DNA of 33,453 bases from Nevskiales bacterium (lineage in GTDB: Bacteria > Pseudomonadota > Gammaproteobacteria > Steroidobacterales > GCA-2729495). Below the pieces are notes generated by a model. That model was not told the origin of the DNA. It saw only the letters and a program-made list of their open reading frames with translations, and ran no database searches. Both the position numbers and the translations under genes were made by a program. Numbering within the stretch: position 1 is the stretch's first letter; every line of letters starts with the position of its first letter. This document shows positions 32,809 through 33,453 of the stretch, piece by piece. The DNA is taken from positions 1 through 33,453 of the forward strand of contig WYBE01000015.1 in assembly GCA_011526045.1 (NCBI GenBank), written 5' to 3'.

Positions 32809-33268
32809 GAGCGGCGTCAGCCGCGACCCGGTGCGGTGCTGACCAACCGCGGCGCCGGACGGTGCGTTGGTCGCGACTTGCGTCGCTCCTACACGGTGAT
32901 GACCGGCCACGGCGCTGGACGAAGCGTTGGTCGCGACTTGCGTCGCTCCTACACGGTGCTGACCAACCGCGACCCGGTGCGGCGCTGACTGGCCGCGACG
33001 CTGAACGGTGCGTTGGTCGCGACTCGCGTCGCTCCTACACGGTGATGACCAACCGCAACGCCGGACGGTGCGTTGGTCGCGACTTGCGTCGCTCCTACAC
33101 GGTGATGACCATCCGCGACCCGGTGCGGCGCTGACTGGCCGCGACGCTGAACGGTGCGTTGGTCGCGACTTGCGTCGCTCCTACACGGTGATGACCGGCC
33201 ACGGCGCTGAACGCAGCCCTGTAGGAGCGGCGCCAGCCGCGACCCGGTGCGGTGCTGACCAACCGCGA
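32805..33268. repeat. REP array: 7 GTAG-headed palindromes with 60/86-bp alternation
   Basis: Two forward units start at 32805 and 33221 (GTAGGAGCGGC-loop-GCCGC). Five reverse units (GTCGCGACTTGCGTCGCTCC plus TAC) start at 32870, 32930, 33016, 33076 and 33162, so the starts are 60, 86, 60 and 86 bp apart: a 146-bp higher-order unit. Each forms a 5-bp stem with a four-base loop and a GTAG head, as known for REP elements mobilised by RAYT (TnpA-REP) proteins. No RAYT gene is in the window. No gene is seen between 32809 and 33384. Confidence 0.85.
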
Positions 33269-33320
33269 CAGGGCGTGGGTGCTGAGCATCCGTGCCGCGG
33301 CGCTGGACGGAACGACGGCG

Positions 33321-33355
33321 AAAAAAAATCCCGGCAGCGTCGCCGCTGCCGGGAT
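33321..33355 (-). terminator. Strong intrinsic terminator for the minus-strand gene at the right edge
   Basis: A perfect 12-bp stem, 33328-33339 with 33344-33355 (ATCCCGGCAGCG / CGCTGCCGGGAT), with a four-base loop. On the minus strand it is followed by eight Ts (A-run 33321-33328). It lies 29 bp after the stop of the truncated gene at 33385. Confidence 0.88.
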
Positions 33356-33384
33356 CTGGTGCGGGCACCGGCCGTGGCCGGCGA

Positions 33385-33453
33385 TCAGTTGTCCTCGCCC
33401 GAGTCCTCGTCGGCGCTGCCACCGGCAGGGCCGCAGTCATCGCGGCGCATCAC
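33385..33453 (-). CDS. 3' end of an unknown gene (partial)
   Basis: The last 22 codons of a minus-strand reading frame that enters from outside the window. It reads a short MRRDDCGPAGG segment followed by an acidic tail (SADEDSGEDN) and a TGA. The downstream intrinsic terminator supports a real gene end. Nothing can be said of its function. Confidence 0.5.
   Translation of the reverse strand: MMRRDDCGPAGGSADEDSGEDN

Noticed and set aside
32805..33268. CRISPR array
   Set aside because: Repeats are palindromic, in both orientations, and the spacers are themselves repeated; no cas genes. REP elements explain them.

Overview
The window is GC-rich chromosomal DNA with dense gene packing, short Shine-Dalgarno-preceded ORFs on both strands and GTAG-headed REP palindromes. 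Gene content (DUF1244, DUF1838, a soluble TPR protein, M50 protease, murI) points to a gammaproteobacterium, perhaps near Xanthomonadales or Steroidobacterales. This placement is inference; there is no rRNA or other phylogenetic marker in the window.

Layout. 1-5.5 kb: a dispersed-repeat copy, an MFS transporter (-), then a DegT-type aminotransferase and a BioF2/FemAB-like acyltransferase (+, ATGA overlap) facing a GT4 glycosyltransferase (-): a small surface-glycan-like group, followed by a small membrane protein. 5.6-9.5 kb (all minus): urea transporter, GFA-family protein, a GNAT remnant, a methyltransferase, an IclR-type regulator and two small membrane proteins, the smaller only 36 aa. 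Three GTAACG repeats at exact 10-bp spacing lie upstream of that last pair.

9.8-26.4 kb is the most unusual part. Two cassettes of the same pair, a P-loop NTPase followed by an alpha/beta hydrolase, run outward on opposite strands (11966->9794 and 17347->19315). Between them sit a TPR protein, DUF1244, a YheC/YheD-like ATP-grasp ligase with intact motifs, and a secreted third hydrolase. The right-hand cassette continues as a tight operon: a fourth hydrolase domain that has lost its whole catalytic triad and is fused to an HlyD-type membrane fusion protein; a 7TM protein fused to a D-Ala-D-Ala-ligase-like ATP-grasp domain without its lysine and metal ligands; and a cyanophycinase. The cyanophycinase meets tail-to-tail a cyanophycin-synthetase-like gene whose Mur-ligase half has lost the P-loop lysine (CphA2-like). 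I infer a locus that makes, exports or senses, and degrades a cyanophycin-like or other isopeptide polymer.

26.5-33.4 kb: DUF1838 protein (-), glutamate racemase murI (+), a long dispersed-repeat copy, M50 protease (-), MFS exporter, MDR-type oxidoreductase and a GST (+). Then comes a seven-unit REP array with alternating 60/86-bp spacing, an intrinsic terminator, and the C-terminal end of a minus-strand gene running off the window.
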